DNA of 40,119 nt from Candidatus Woesearchaeota archaeon (GTDB lineage Archaea; Nanobdellota; Nanobdellia; Woesearchaeales; GW2011-AR4). Under the pieces are notes generated by a model that saw nothing but the letters and a program-made list of their open reading frames with translations, did no database searches and was not told the origin of the DNA. The position numbers and the translations under genes were made by a program. Positions 7,727 through 16,468 of this stretch are shown one piece after another. The first letter of the stretch is position 1. Every line of letters begins with the position of its first letter. Where the stretch lies: contig JADHVE010000002.1 of NCBI GenBank assembly GCA_016784195.1, positions 1-40,119 on the forward strand. Reading direction: 5' to 3'.

Positions 7727-8440
7727 ATGTTCTGGAACCAAAACAAGATACAAAAAAAGATTTCAAATCTGCACAATCTTTTATCACAGTCATTCGGAAA
7801 TGTAAAGCAGGATACAGGCATCATCTTCCAGTGGCTGGACTACTTCCATAAAAAAAATTTAGAGCAGGAGCAAATAATCAAGAAGCTTCAGCTTGAGCTT
7901 TCTTACATACCTAAAACAAAAGAAGACCTAAAAAGAATCCTTGACAGCTATTATTCCTACGGGCCAATTTTAGAAAAAATCAATGATCTGAAAGAAAGAA
8001 TAGACTCTTCAAAAAGGGAGCGAATTATAGAAAATGAGCCAATCCTGAGAAAAATCAGAGAGCTTGATGAGCGTATAGAAGCAGTTAAACGGCAGGAATT
8101 AAGGCATATAGAAGAGCCAAAAGCTGCTTTAGAATTAGAATCAATAAGATCCAGATTAGGAAGATTAGAGCAAAAAAAGGATGCTATAAAGGAAAAAATA
8201 ATCAAGAGAATAACCAGAAACTCCAAAGATTATGTCAAGTCAATCTTAGTATCATACATCAAGAAATATGAAAAAATATCAGCCTTGCAGTTAAAGGAAA
8301 TGATTGTTGAAGAGCAGGGACTATGTTCAAAAAGCTCTTTCTACAGGATTCTGGAAGAAATAGAAATCATGAACGAAATAGCCACAATAAAGAAAGGCAA
8401 AGAAAAGCATTATATGGCTAAGAAGATAAAACTACAATAA
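7727..8440 (+). CDS. Coiled-coil protein with C-terminal winged helix
   Basis: 237 residues, not matched to a named family. Residues ~1-60 are helical; ~60-165 form a long Glu/Lys/Arg-rich coiled coil with heptad-like Leu/Ile spacing (LERIDSSKRERIIENEPILR-type runs); the last ~70 residues, from SILVSYIKKYEKISALQLKE through SKSSFYRILEEIEIMNEIAT to KGKEKHYMAKKI, read as a winged helix with a recognition helix and a basic wing. Likely a dimeric DNA-binding protein. It is the first gene after the TTCCCA array and 58 bp from a second protein of the same layout, so it is the natural candidate to bind the array. Leaderless start. Confidence 0.7.
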   Translation: MFWNQNKIQKKISNLHNLLSQSFGNVKQDTGIIFQWLDYFHKKNLEQEQIIKKLQLELSYIPKTKEDLKRILDSYYSYGPILEKINDLKERIDSSKRERIIENEPILRKIRELDERIEAVKRQELRHIEEPKAALELESIRSRLGRLEQKKDAIKEKIIKRITRNSKDYVKSILVSYIKKYEKISALQLKEMIVEEQGLCSKSSFYRILEEIEIMNEIATIKKGKEKHYMAKKIKLQ

Positions 8441-8498
8441 AGCATATACTGCAAAATAGAAATATATTTAAACAAGACTAATCTAGAAATCCTCGGGG

Positions 8499-9068
8499 GT
8501 GATTGCCATTTTTAGCAATTTTTTTAAGCAGATAAAATGCTCTTTTATAAAAAAAGAGAAGAACAAGAGCATTTTACAAAAGAAAATCTTAAATGAAATT
8601 AAAAATCAGTCTGAAGAGCATTTAAGGGCTATTAATGAGAATACAAACGAGATTCAGTCCAATTATGGCTATATTTCAGAAATTGAAAATAAGATGCATA
8701 AATTAACTGAAAGGATAGACCAGATGCAGCTATTCCTGCAATCCAACAGCAACTTTGTCATGGATAGGATAGAGAATTTTGAGATAAAGCCATTGACAAG
8801 AAACGAGCAGTATGTATTCCTCGTTTTATACGCTTTGGAAGAGGAAAAAGGCTTTGTATCTTACTTGGATATAGCAAGAAAAACAGGCTTCACTGAATCT
8901 TTAGTGCTGGACTATGTAGCCTCTGTTATTGAAAAAGGAGTCCCAATAATAAAGAGATACATCAACAGCAAAGCCTATCTAAAGCTGGATAAAGACTTCA
9001 AAAGGTTGCAGACAAAAGAAAACATCTTGTGCATAGATACAGCTCAAAAAGAGCTTATCAATTTTTAA
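8499..9068 (+). CDS. Second coiled-coil/winged-helix protein
   Basis: 189 residues from a GTG start at 8499; CGGGGGT immediately before it is the ribosome-binding sequence and a TATA-like AATATATTTAAA lies at 8461-8472. Residues ~25-95 form a coiled coil (EIENKMHKLTERIDQMQLFL); ~98-170 form a winged helix: LTRNEQYVFLVLYALEEEKG, then SYLDIARKTGFTESLVLDYV and a wing ending KAYLKLD. Same architecture as the preceding gene but not obviously a close paralogue. Function unknown; DNA binding is inferred. It ends in a strong T tract. Confidence 0.68.
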   Translation: MIAIFSNFFKQIKCSFIKKEKNKSILQKKILNEIKNQSEEHLRAINENTNEIQSNYGYISEIENKMHKLTERIDQMQLFLQSNSNFVMDRIENFEIKPLTRNEQYVFLVLYALEEEKGFVSYLDIARKTGFTESLVLDYVASVIEKGVPIIKRYINSKAYLKLDKDFKRLQTKENILCIDTAQKELINF

Positions 9069-9111
9069 CTTTTTTTTTCTTTCTAAAACCCATGAAAAAC
9101 TTCGTTTTTCA
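9069..9111 (+). terminator. T-tract and hairpin terminator
   Basis: A run of nine or more T starts right after the stop at 9068, typical of archaeal termination, followed by a perfect hairpin TGAAAAAC-TTC-GTTTTTCA at 9093-9111. Confidence 0.6.
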
Positions 9112-9137
9112 GGTATTTTAAAAATCTTTGATGTTTC

Positions 9138-9212
9138 AAAACTTTTAATCAATTATTAAAACTTTTATTTCATACATATTTTAAAACTTTTAGTCATTGA
9201 CAATAACTTTTA
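9138..9212 (+). repeat. Four AAAACTTTTA direct repeats upstream of the recombinase
   Basis: AAAACTTTTA at 9138-9147, 9158-9167 and 9183-9192, with a variant ATAACTTTTA at 9203-9212; steps are 20, 25 and 20 bp, about two helical turns. The motif is near-palindromic. Located about 230-300 bp upstream of the recombinase start, so candidate operator or recombinase arm-type sites. Confidence 0.55.
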
Positions 9213-9337
9213 TTCTATTTATTGCTATATAGAAAATAAAAGAAACCAATTTTCCTAAAAAATCAACCAAATGACTTTCAACAATAAATCTATACCTTTT
9301 TGTGCAAAATCGAGCTTCAAAAGGATATTACATCAAA

Positions 9338-9419
9338 AACGCAACGATTCTACTACTTTTGTAGCATTTTAAGCCCATTTTCCATTAAAAACACAACATT
9401 TAAATACAAGTGTTGCGTT
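9338..9419 (+). promoter_or_regulatory. Palindrome-flanked promoter of the recombinase gene
   Basis: AACGCAAC at 9338-9345 and its exact inverse GTTGCGTT at 9412-9419 flank the region. A closer inverted pair, AACAC and GTGTT, brackets the TATA box ATTTAAATA at about 9398-9406. A protein bound to the inner pair would cover the TATA box, suggesting repression. The ATG at 9445 leaves a leader of roughly 17 nt. Confidence 0.5.
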
Positions 9420-9444
9420 ATTTTAAGAAAATTGGTGTTTTGGA

Positions 9445-10110
9445 ATGGCAAAAAAATTCAACGAATATTACCTTAATTGGGATGAAATAAGCCAGATAAT
9501 TACAGCAGCAAAAAATCTTAAGGAAAGTGTTGTTCTAAAAATCTTAGCTCGAACAGGTATGCGTAGATTTGAGCTTGCAAATATCAAGGTTAAAAATGTT
9601 GATTTTGAAAGAAAGAGAATATTTATTGAGAAAGGTAAGGGAGCAAGCCAAAAAGACTCAAAATCAAGAACAGTTCCTGTTGATAATGACACTCTTCAGT
9701 CAATCAAATTCTACATAGAAAGCCGAAAAACAGGCTTTTTAATACAAAGCAACAACAAAATCAAGGACGGCATAAGTTTGAGCCAGATCAACAGAATTGT
9801 AGATAACTGTGCAAAAAAAGCCAATATAAAAAACCCCAATCCTAAGCTCAAAAACATGAACCCTCATATATTCCGCCATAGCTTCTCCAGGCTTAGCTTA
9901 GCAGCAGGAATACCCTTCAACATGGTGCAGAGAATAGCAGGCCATGCTGATGCCCGAACCACTCTACAGATGTACGGCATTCCCTCTATAACCGATACAC
10001 AGCAGCTATACGAGGAAAAGCTCGTTGAAAGGTTCAAAGAAAAGCCAAAGAGCAAAGAGGATGTTAAATTGACTAAGTTTACAGATAAAAACAATCAAAA
10101 ATCTTCTTGA
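9445..10110 (+). CDS. Compact tyrosine recombinase (XerC/D-type catalytic domain)
   Basis: 221 residues, nearly only the catalytic domain; the core-binding SAM-like domain of full-length Xer proteins is reduced to about 25 residues. Catalytic set complete: Arg in ARTGMRRFELANI, Lys in EKGKGASQKDSKSR, HxxR in NPHIFRHSFSR, His in IAGHADARTT and the tyrosine nucleophile in LQMYG. It cuts and rejoins DNA through a 3'-phosphotyrosine. Candidate roles are mobility of the 7.5-10.1 kb module or chromosome-dimer resolution; typical archaeal XerA is longer. The Lys-rich tail is probably disordered. The gene follows the two repeat sets and a palindromic promoter. Confidence 0.88.
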   Translation: MAKKFNEYYLNWDEISQIITAAKNLKESVVLKILARTGMRRFELANIKVKNVDFERKRIFIEKGKGASQKDSKSRTVPVDNDTLQSIKFYIESRKTGFLIQSNNKIKDGISLSQINRIVDNCAKKANIKNPNPKLKNMNPHIFRHSFSRLSLAAGIPFNMVQRIAGHADARTTLQMYGIPSITDTQQLYEEKLVERFKEKPKSKEDVKLTKFTDKNNQKSS

Positions 10111-10158
10111 TATCCCTTAAACCAAAACAAATTTAAACAATCTCCTTAATTAATAAGT

Positions 10159-10851
10159 ATGGCAATCCAGATAATCCTGTTGGCGATATTAGGAATTCTT
10201 CTATTCTTACTGTTCTGGAAAATAACAAAAATGATTCTGAAAGCAATAACATTCACATTCTTAATCTTGTTATTATTGCTATCAATAACCGGATTTTTCG
10301 TCTACAAAGATATCAAAGACTTCCAGAATAATATTGGAGAAAAGCCTGTTCTGTTTGTTTTAACAGATCAAAATAAAGTCCTAACAGCAATAAGCATGGA
10401 AAAATTAGAACTTGAAGAAGGTTTTTTTGATAAAATATCAGAAGCAACATCCCCTGAAGAAATAGAAAAGCTATCATCTTACTATCAAAATAAAGACTAC
10501 AGCTCAATGCTCAACAACAATTACAAACTGGTATTAACCGACATAAGATTCATAGAAAATGGGTTAAAAGACAGCTTTGTTATAGGCGATAAAAGCGAAT
10601 TAGGAAAAGGCTTAACAAAAAAAGAAATCATTGATGTTCTAAAAGCAGAAAACCCTTTGAAAATCTCAGATTTTGAAGAAACAAACCCGGATAAAATAAG
10701 GAACTTCTTCTTTATCTTTTCTTTTGCAACAATTATCAAAGAAAATGGTCCTTTTTTCATGATAAAAGAGATGAAAAACAACAACATAGAAATCTATAAA
10801 GAGCCTTTCAGCCTCAAATTAATAAAGAATATCCCAAAAACTAAGAACTGA
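10159..10851 (+). CDS. Membrane-anchored hypothetical protein, 230 aa
   Basis: Two hydrophobic helices at the N-terminus (about residues 3-20 and 26-50, rich in Leu/Ile/Phe), then a soluble ~180-residue domain with many charged residues and no recognised motif. TATA-like ATTTAAACAA at 10130-10139 lies about 25 bases before the ATG at 10159, indicating a leaderless transcript independent of the recombinase. Its 3' end overlaps the convergent lipoprotein gene by 11 bp. Function unknown. Confidence 0.65.
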   Translation: MAIQIILLAILGILLFLLFWKITKMILKAITFTFLILLLLLSITGFFVYKDIKDFQNNIGEKPVLFVLTDQNKVLTAISMEKLELEEGFFDKISEATSPEEIEKLSSYYQNKDYSSMLNNNYKLVLTDIRFIENGLKDSFVIGDKSELGKGLTKKEIIDVLKAENPLKISDFEETNPDKIRNFFFIFSFATIIKENGPFFMIKEMKNNNIEIYKEPFSLKLIKNIPKTKN

Positions 10852-11173
10852 TACAAACACCCATCTCATCTGCTATTTTGCCCGTTAAACGGCATTTAAA
10901 GCCCTCTGGACAGCCAAAACCAGCTATACCACCACATTCACACTGCACTTGACACATTTCAATACAGAAATCAGCATCTGTTCCACCACAAGGGCTTCCG
11001 CATTCATTCCATTTGCCATTAACTTCTCTACATCTTTGTTTAGTAATACCATTAAAAGCTGTTTCTTCATCCATACCAGTATCATCTTCAGAAGGCTCAT
11101 GCACAACAGTTTCTTCCACACATCCAGCCAGAAAACCCATCAAAATTATTAAAAACAAGCCTGTTTTTTTCAT
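10841..11173 (-). CDS. Cysteine-rich lipoprotein, 110 aa
   Basis: Signal peptide with lipobox FLAGC (Cys18), so the mature protein should be lipid-anchored outside the cell. After an acidic linker (EPSEDDTGMDEE) comes a Cys-rich domain with about ten cysteines: KQRCREV, NECGSPCGG, DADFCIEMCQVQCECGG, FGCPEGFKC, MGVC. The pattern resembles small disulfide-stabilised protease-inhibitor-like or metal-binding folds, but the exact family is not clear. Convergent overlap of 11 bp with the upstream membrane protein gene. A TATA-like AAATTTAAATAAATC tract lies about 20-30 bases before the ATG. Confidence 0.7.
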   Translation of the reverse strand: MKKTGLFLIILMGFLAGCVEETVVHEPSEDDTGMDEETAFNGITKQRCREVNGKWNECGSPCGGTDADFCIEMCQVQCECGGIAGFGCPEGFKCRLTGKIADEMGVCISS

Positions 11174-11821
11174 AAAAATGGTGGTAATTTTGATTTATTT
11201 AAATTTTTCTATCTCTGAAAATTTTATCAATATTTGATATTACCCTATAAACTATAATCTTTGATAAAAATATTTAATCATAAAACTATTGTTAAAACTA
11301 TATTTAATATTTTAGATAATCAAAAATAACCTTTACTAAACTATCAATAAAATATATAAACAATATAATCTATAACCAATTAAACCTATTCCCATCTATA
11401 GTTTAAACAACATAATGCCTAATTAATTAATTTCCATATTGAAAATTAAAAACATCAAAACCAAAAAGTGAGTGTTCAGATAGCAGTGATAAACCAATAA
11501 AAAATAACAAAAAAGAGCATAATCATAATTTGACCTAACCAGCAAAGAATTACTTAAAAAATGAGCTCAATAAATCAAAAAAATACAATATCCGAAGCAG
11601 CAAAAACATTCAATAATCGATAGTGAGACTTTATAGAGCATTCATAAATCTATGTACATTTTTTATCATCAAAAATAATATTTTATTTTATCAGTTAAAG
11701 ATTTAATGATCAATCAAAAAGATTAAACCTAAAGTGAGAATAACAGCTAATTAGGCACTATAAAATAAGTAATCTATTTTCCATTTAAAACCTCTAAAAC
11801 CCTAAAATTTTTCAGTTACAG
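11174..11821. other. 648-bp AT-rich gene-free region
   Basis: No open frame above background on either strand. Very AT-rich with many ATTTAATA-like and AAAACTAT-like strings (11270-11360), which could be promoter-rich or decayed sequence. A repeat copy is listed separately at its right end. No tRNA or strong hairpin was found. Confidence 0.4.
11745..11812 (-). repeat. Intergenic repeat, copy 2
   Basis: On the minus strand: TTTTAGGGTTTTAGAGGTTT, then TAAATGGAAAA, then TTTTATAGTGCCTAATTAG. It matches copy 1 (5524-5590) over roughly 65 bp and is placed the same way, immediately after the stop codon of a minus-strand gene. Confidence 0.55.
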
Positions 11822-13630
11822 TTATTCTACTCCACTCAACTTCTTCCTATACAGTTCATTATCAGGTTCTAAACTAACAGATTTTCTCAACTCTTCCAAA
11901 GCCTTTCCCCTTTCACCTAAAAAATCATACAACACTCCAAGATTATAGTGAGCGTCAGCATAATCCTTATCAAGGATTATAGCTGTTTTAAAAGCCTCCA
12001 AAGAAGCATCAAAAGAGCCTACCTGCCCGTAAATTGTCCCTAAATCATTATAGCCTTTAGCATACTTAGGCTTTAAAACAACCGTCTTGTTCAGCATCAA
12101 AATAGCCTTTTCATACTCTCCAGTTTCAGCATACACTAATCCTAATTTATTGTAAGTTTTGTAGTACTGATTAAATGTTAAAGCAGTCTCAAACTCTATT
12201 ATTGAATAATTATACAAGCCAACCTTAGCCAAAGCAACCCCCAGATTAGTATGTGCTTTGTAATTATCCGGCTTTAATTCAATTGCTTTGCTAAACTCAG
12301 TTATAGCCTCTTTATACCTGCCCATCCTTTCATAAGTGAATCCAAGATTATCATGAGCCCCTGAATTATTTGGGCTATCCTTGACAGTCTCCGTCCATAA
12401 AGTTAAATTATCTTTCCACTCAGCATTCCTTTTTACGACCGCAAAAGAATAAGATAAAAACAGCAGAACAATAAAAACAACTAATCCTATTCTTATGTTT
12501 TTTTTGATATCCAGATTATAGATTTTGTCAAAAGCAAAAGCAAGCAGCAAACAAAATCCTAATGAAGGCAGATACAAATACCTCTCAGCCATTAAAACAA
12601 CCAATGGAACTATATTAGACACAGGCAATAAAGTAATAAAAAACCAAAACACGCAAAAAAAAGTTATTTTATTAAAAAGCCTTATTGTAATGAAGACAAT
12701 AAAGATTAAAATAAGTATTGGCAATAAAACATCAAAAATTGAATTTGCAATAGCCACATCATGAAATAATTTCAAGTCAAATGGAAATATCAACAGTAAA
12801 ATATAGCCGATAAAAACCTTAGTCATTGTTATCCCGGTAAAATACCATCCCTGGCTTGCATATTCAGGAACTCTGCCATACATGCCTAAAACAAAAAACC
12901 TGAAAAAAACATAAATACCAGCTATAATAAAAAAAGGCGAATATCTCTTAAATAAACTTTTGAAATTATCCTTGCTGAACCTTTCCTTGTTGAAAGAAAA
13001 CTCATACAATATAATGATTAAAGGTAAAGTTATGACTTCTTCTGACGCTAATAATCCAATAAAAAATATTATAACAGAGAGAATAAGATAATTTAATTTT
13101 TTATTTGTAAAAAATCTTTTAGATTTTTGAGCATGCTCGGAAATCTCCGATTTCCGACATTTAGAAAACCAAACATAAAAATAAAATGCCAACAAATACA
13201 AAAAGATTCCCAGTAAGTCAAAGCCGGCAGTCATATTAGTGACTCTGCCAGTATGCACTGGATGCAGAGCAAAAAGCAAAGAAGCAATTAAAGCAATATT
13301 CCTTTTATTGATAATCTTTAAAATTATAAAATAGGCTAATATGGATATCATTATGTGAAGAAACAAGGCATAAAGGTGGTATCCAAACGGGTTATCCTTA
13401 AAAACAGAGTAAACAACTGCATAACTGATGCTTCTTAAAGGCCTATACAATCCGTCTATACTGCTTGTAAAAAAACCCAAAACATTGGAAAAAGACTTTA
13501 TTTCAGTATTCTCCAAAATAAACATATAGTCATCCCAGACAAAATCATTAATGAAAATGTTCCCATAAGCTGTTATTGATAAGAATATGATTAAGAAGAC
13601 AGCAATAAGATTTTTACTTATTTTTTTCAT
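11822..13630 (-). CDS. TMTC-like membrane glycosyltransferase with C-terminal TPRs
   Basis: 602 residues. An N-terminal membrane helix ends in the luminal/extracellular FVWDDYMF motif typical of GT-C glycosyltransferases (acidic pair after TM1). LLFALHPVHTGRVTNMTAGF and FFITLLPVSNIVPLVVLMAE then RYLYLPSLGF are signatures of the TMTC/DUF1736 family. About ten membrane helices fill residues 1-395, followed by about five tetratricopeptide repeats (NNSGAHDNLGFTYERMGRYK, NYKAHTNLGVALAKVGLY, KYAKGYNDLGTIYGQVGSFD, DYADAHYNLGVLYDFLGERG). Eukaryotic TMTCs O-mannosylate proteins using a dolichyl-linked sugar; an analogous role here is inference and would fit the UppS in this window. Signal-anchor start at 13630. 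Confidence 0.82.
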   Translation of the reverse strand: MKKISKNLIAVFLIIFLSITAYGNIFINDFVWDDYMFILENTEIKSFSNVLGFFTSSIDGLYRPLRSISYAVVYSVFKDNPFGYHLYALFLHIMISILAYFIILKIINKRNIALIASLLFALHPVHTGRVTNMTAGFDLLGIFLYLLAFYFYVWFSKCRKSEISEHAQKSKRFFTNKKLNYLILSVIIFFIGLLASEEVITLPLIIILYEFSFNKERFSKDNFKSLFKRYSPFFIIAGIYVFFRFFVLGMYGRVPEYASQGWYFTGITMTKVFIGYILLLIFPFDLKLFHDVAIANSIFDVLLPILILIFIVFITIRLFNKITFFCVFWFFITLLPVSNIVPLVVLMAERYLYLPSLGFCLLLAFAFDKIYNLDIKKNIRIGLVVFIVLLFLSYSFAVVKRNAEWKDNLTLWTETVKDSPNNSGAHDNLGFTYERMGRYKEAITEFSKAIELKPDNYKAHTNLGVALAKVGLYNYSIIEFETALTFNQYYKTYNKLGLVYAETGEYEKAILMLNKTVVLKPKYAKGYNDLGTIYGQVGSFDASLEAFKTAIILDKDYADAHYNLGVLYDFLGERGKALEELRKSVSLEPDNELYRKKLSGVE

Positions 13631-13681
13631 TAAAATAAAAGAAAGAAGAGAAAGAATAAAAACTTTGCTCTGATAATCACC

Positions 13682-14398
13682 TTATCCAACATAACTCATT
13701 CTTTTCTTCTCGCTTATTTCTTGCGCCTTTTGGCTTTGGCTTAACAGGCCTTTTAACTTACCCTCAAACTTTTCAGCCTGCTCCAATAAAGGCTTAGTAT
13801 CCACCTTCAAGCCTAAATATTTATCTAAAGTTTCCACAATCCTTGCAGCAGCCTTACTGTCAGGCATATTACTCTGTGTCTCAGCAAAAATACAGCTAAC
13901 AGGAACTTTTTCAGACCTCAAAAGCAAAGCTCCGGTAACTCCAACAACTATCCCCTCTTTTAACGGCTCTAAGCCTATACTTTCAAATTTTTTCTTTTTT
14001 GCAGCTTCATCAGTGTAATAAAAAACCTTTGATGTTGTTAACGGAACTTTTTCACCACTTCCTACGCCTTCTAAAGAAATTATCTCTCTGGCATTCAATT
14101 CTTCTGCAAGCTTTGTAATAGTCTCTGCAATCTCCCACTCAAAGCCTTGAGAAGCGGTTATTGCATGAAGTATCACCAGATTATATTTTTTATTGTAAAA
14201 AATTCCTAACGGCTCAACCACCTTATTCTCATGTATGGCGACCATAGCGGGCATTTCATTAAAAATAATTTTTCCTATCTGCTCTGTTTTCTGATGTCCT
14301 ATCAAAAACTCAGAAGCAATAGTCCCTACTAAACCAAAGCCCGGAAAGCCTTCTATTATTATCGGATTCTTTGGTTTTTTCTTAAGCTTTATTTCCAT
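13682..14398 (-). CDS. PAC2-family protein (proteasome-assembly-chaperone-like, PbaB type)
   Basis: Best start is the ATG at 14398 with AGAGGT six bases upstream; a longer frame from 14434 adds 12 residues and overlaps the upstream gene. PNPIIIEGFPGFGLVGTIA is the family's N-terminal strand-glycine motif (given here as IIIEGFPGFGLVGTIASEF), followed by IFNEMPAM, LEGVGSGEKVP, VGVTGALLL and the characteristic acidic AETQSNMPDSKAAARIVETL. Archaeal members PbaA/PbaB bind alpha subunits or other chaperone clients. C-terminus is ...MSYVG, so the Tyr is third from the end and does not form a strict HbYX. A helical tail of ~30 residues precedes it. Coupled or co-transcribed with the upstream helical protein. 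Confidence 0.87.
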   Translation of the reverse strand: MEIKLKKKPKNPIIIEGFPGFGLVGTIASEFLIGHQKTEQIGKIIFNEMPAMVAIHENKVVEPLGIFYNKKYNLVILHAITASQGFEWEIAETITKLAEELNAREIISLEGVGSGEKVPLTTSKVFYYTDEAAKKKKFESIGLEPLKEGIVVGVTGALLLRSEKVPVSCIFAETQSNMPDSKAAARIVETLDKYLGLKVDTKPLLEQAEKFEGKLKGLLSQSQKAQEISEKKRMSYVG

Positions 14399-14411
14399 GT
14401 TAAAACCTCTT

Positions 14412-14876
14412 TTATTTTTTTTGTGTTCCATCATTTTTTACTTGTTTTTGGATGTTCCTGATAATTTTATCAATATCACCATCAATCTTTCTTACTTTTT
14501 TACTTAAATGATGAGCAGTTCTTGCTAAAAACCTATCAATGTTAATTTCATTAATCTCAGCTTTTTTCATCTCATCAAGCAGTTTTTCAATTTTTCGTAA
14601 TTTTTCCTTAATTACTGGAATAAGGTCATTCCTGCTTTTTGCTATCTCTCCTAAATTAGAAGCATCTCTGAAAAATTGGAATATGCCTGTATAATCAAAT
14701 TTAGATAACAGCGCTTTAAGCATTTCATCATCTTCAAAAATCTTAATATCTTCTTCTATTTTATCTAGGGCATTTTTTGAAGAATGTTTTTTTAAATGAA
14801 CATGAAGTTCTTCAACAATTTTATGTATCCTGCTAAGAGCTTCTTCCCGGCTAAGTTTTGTTTCTGCTGTTCGCAT
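14412..14876 (-). CDS. Hypothetical all-helical protein, 154 aa
   Basis: Predicted almost wholly helical and highly charged: REEALSRIHKIVEELHVHLK at the N-terminus, EKLRKIEKLLDEMKKAEI centrally, and KVRKIDGDIDKIIRNIQKQV at the C-terminus, all coiled-coil-like. Not recognised. The TATA box TTTATATA (14899-14906, minus strand) is 26 bases before the ATG, so the transcript is leaderless. It is 13 bp upstream of the PAC2 gene's ATG, suggesting an operon and a possible functional link. Confidence 0.65.
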   Translation of the reverse strand: MRTAETKLSREEALSRIHKIVEELHVHLKKHSSKNALDKIEEDIKIFEDDEMLKALLSKFDYTGIFQFFRDASNLGEIAKSRNDLIPVIKEKLRKIEKLLDEMKKAEINEINIDRFLARTAHHLSKKVRKIDGDIDKIIRNIQKQVKNDGTQKK

Positions 14877-14898
14877 AATTAATCGTCCGCAATTAACA

Positions 14899-14906
14899 TA
14901 TATAAA
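14899..14906 (-). promoter_or_regulatory. TATA box of the helical protein/PAC2 operon
   Basis: TTTATATA on the minus strand, centred about 26 bases before the ATG at 14876; leaderless spacing. Confidence 0.6.
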
Positions 14907-15014
14907 CTTTTTGTTTTGATTTTTAGATGCTGTTATGCAGGATAAATTATGGTTATTTTAAGAAAGAAAAAACTTATGAAGTTTACTTTAAATTTATTCC
15001 GACTAAAAAACACA

Positions 15015-15073
15015 ATATTTATAAACCAATTATTATTCCCACTATAAGAAAAATAATCAAAATAATTAGGAGG
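15015..15073 (+). promoter_or_regulatory. aEF1A promoter and strong ribosome-binding site
   Basis: TATA box ATATTTATAAA at 15015-15025, then a leader of about 36 nt carrying a full AGGAGG at 15068-15073, seven bases before the ATG. This is the best Shine-Dalgarno in the window and fits a very highly expressed gene; most neighbours look leaderless. Confidence 0.7.
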
Positions 15074-15080
15074 ATATAAA

Positions 15081-16367
15081 ATGGCAAAAGGTAACCCGCA
15101 TATAAATTTAGTATTCATAGGTCATGTTGATCATGGTAAAAGCACTACTGTAGGTAGATTACTGTTTGATTCTGGTAGTATAAGTGAACAAGCAATGAGA
15201 AAGCTTAAGGACAAAGCAGAAGAGCTGGGAAAGGGAGGCTTTGAATTTGCTTTTGTCATGGACAACTTAAAGGAAGAAAGGGAAAGGGGAGTTACAATTG
15301 ACTTAGCCCATAAAAAGTTTGAAACAACTAAGTATTATTTTACAATCATAGATGCTCCAGGACATAAAGATTTCATCAAGAATATGATTACTGGCGCATC
15401 ACAGGCAGACGCTGGAGTTTTAGTAGTTTCAGCAAACCCAAGCGACGGAGTACAAGCTCAGACTAAGGAGCATATTTTTCTTTCAAAAACACTGGGTGTT
15501 AACCAACTGATAATTGCCATAAACAAGATGGACATGGCAAAATATGCTCAAAAAAGGTTTGATGAAGTAAAAATGCAAGTGGAAACCTTATTGAAGAGTG
15601 TAGGGTACAAACCTGAAGAAATTTCATTCGTTCCAATTGCTTCTTTGCTTGGTGACAATATAACCAAAAAATCAGAGAATATGCCCTGGTACACTGGCAA
15701 GACCCTATTAGATGCATTAGACACATTAAAAGAGCCAGAAAAGCCAACAACTTTGCCATTAAGGCTTCCGATACAGGACGTATATAACATCACAGGTATA
15801 GGTGTTGTTCCTGTTGGCAGAGTTGAAACAGGCGTTATGAAAGTAGGAGACAAAGTAGTTGTTGTGCCTGGAAGGGAAGGCAAAGGCATTCAAGGGGAAT
15901 GTAAGACAATTGAGATGCATCATGAGCAAATGCAACAGGCAGAGCCTGGAGACAATATAGGCTTTAGCGTAAGAGGCATAGGCAAAAAAGACATTGCCCG
16001 TGGTGATGTTTTAGGGCATACAGATAATGTTCCAACTATTGCAACAGAATTCACAGCCCAGATGGTTGTCTTAAATCATCCAACTGTCATAACTGTGGGT
16101 TATACTCCGGTATTCCATATACATACAGCCCAGGTTGCATGCCAGGTAATAGCAATAGAGAAAAAGCTGGATCCAGCAACAGGAGAAACAAAAGAAGAAA
16201 ATCCTGACTTCATCAAGAACGGAGATGCAGCAATTGTCAGGCTAAAGCCGGTTCAGCCAATGGTAATCGAAAAGCAAAAAGATATCCCTCAGATGTCCAG
16301 ATTTGCTATTCGTGACTCAGGTGCAACTGTTGCAGCTGGTATGTGTATTGACTTAGTCAAAAAGTAA
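15081..16367 (+). CDS. tuf: Translation elongation factor 1-alpha (aEF1A)
   Basis: 428 residues, full length. GTPase motifs: P-loop GHVDHGKST (14-22), switch I ending [17 protein letters not shown], and NKMD; domains 2 and 3 follow, with [11 protein letters not shown] and the C-terminal [14 protein letters not shown]. It delivers aminoacyl-tRNA to the ribosomal A site. The sequence is archaeal/eukaryotic in type ([20 protein letters not shown] start). It is followed by two hairpins and then the uS10 gene, the usual archaeal aEF1A-rpsJ order, confirming the lineage. Confidence 0.98.
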   Translation: MAKGNPHINLVFIGHVDHGKSTTVGRLLFDSGSISEQAMRKLKDKAEELGKGGFEFAFVMDNLKEERERGVTIDLAHKKFETTKYYFTIIDAPGHKDFIKNMITGASQADAGVLVVSANPSDGVQAQTKEHIFLSKTLGVNQLIIAINKMDMAKYAQKRFDEVKMQVETLLKSVGYKPEEISFVPIASLLGDNITKKSENMPWYTGKTLLDALDTLKEPEKPTTLPLRLPIQDVYNITGIGVVPVGRVETGVMKVGDKVVVVPGREGKGIQGECKTIEMHHEQMQQAEPGDNIGFSVRGIGKKDIARGDVLGHTDNVPTIATEFTAQMVVLNHPTVITVGYTPVFHIHTAQVACQVIAIEKKLDPATGETKEENPDFIKNGDAAIVRLKPVQPMVIEKQKDIPQMSRFAIRDSGATVAAGMCIDLVKK

Positions 16368-16403
16368 TTAATTAAATTATTTTTTATATTTAAAATTAAA
16401 AAA

Positions 16404-16440
16404 CCTCGTTCCGAGGGTCATGATAATTTATTTTATCATG
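16404..16440 (+). promoter_or_regulatory. Two hairpins between aEF1A and uS10
   Basis: CCTCG-TTC-CGAGG (16404-16416) is followed two bases later by a perfect 8-bp stem, CATGATAA (16419-16426) and TTATCATG (16433-16440), loop TTTATT. They could terminate the aEF1A message or lie in the leader of rpsJ, whose ATG is 28 bases further on. Confidence 0.5.
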
Positions 16441-16468
16441 TAAGCACGCAAATAACTACCCAAACAAA

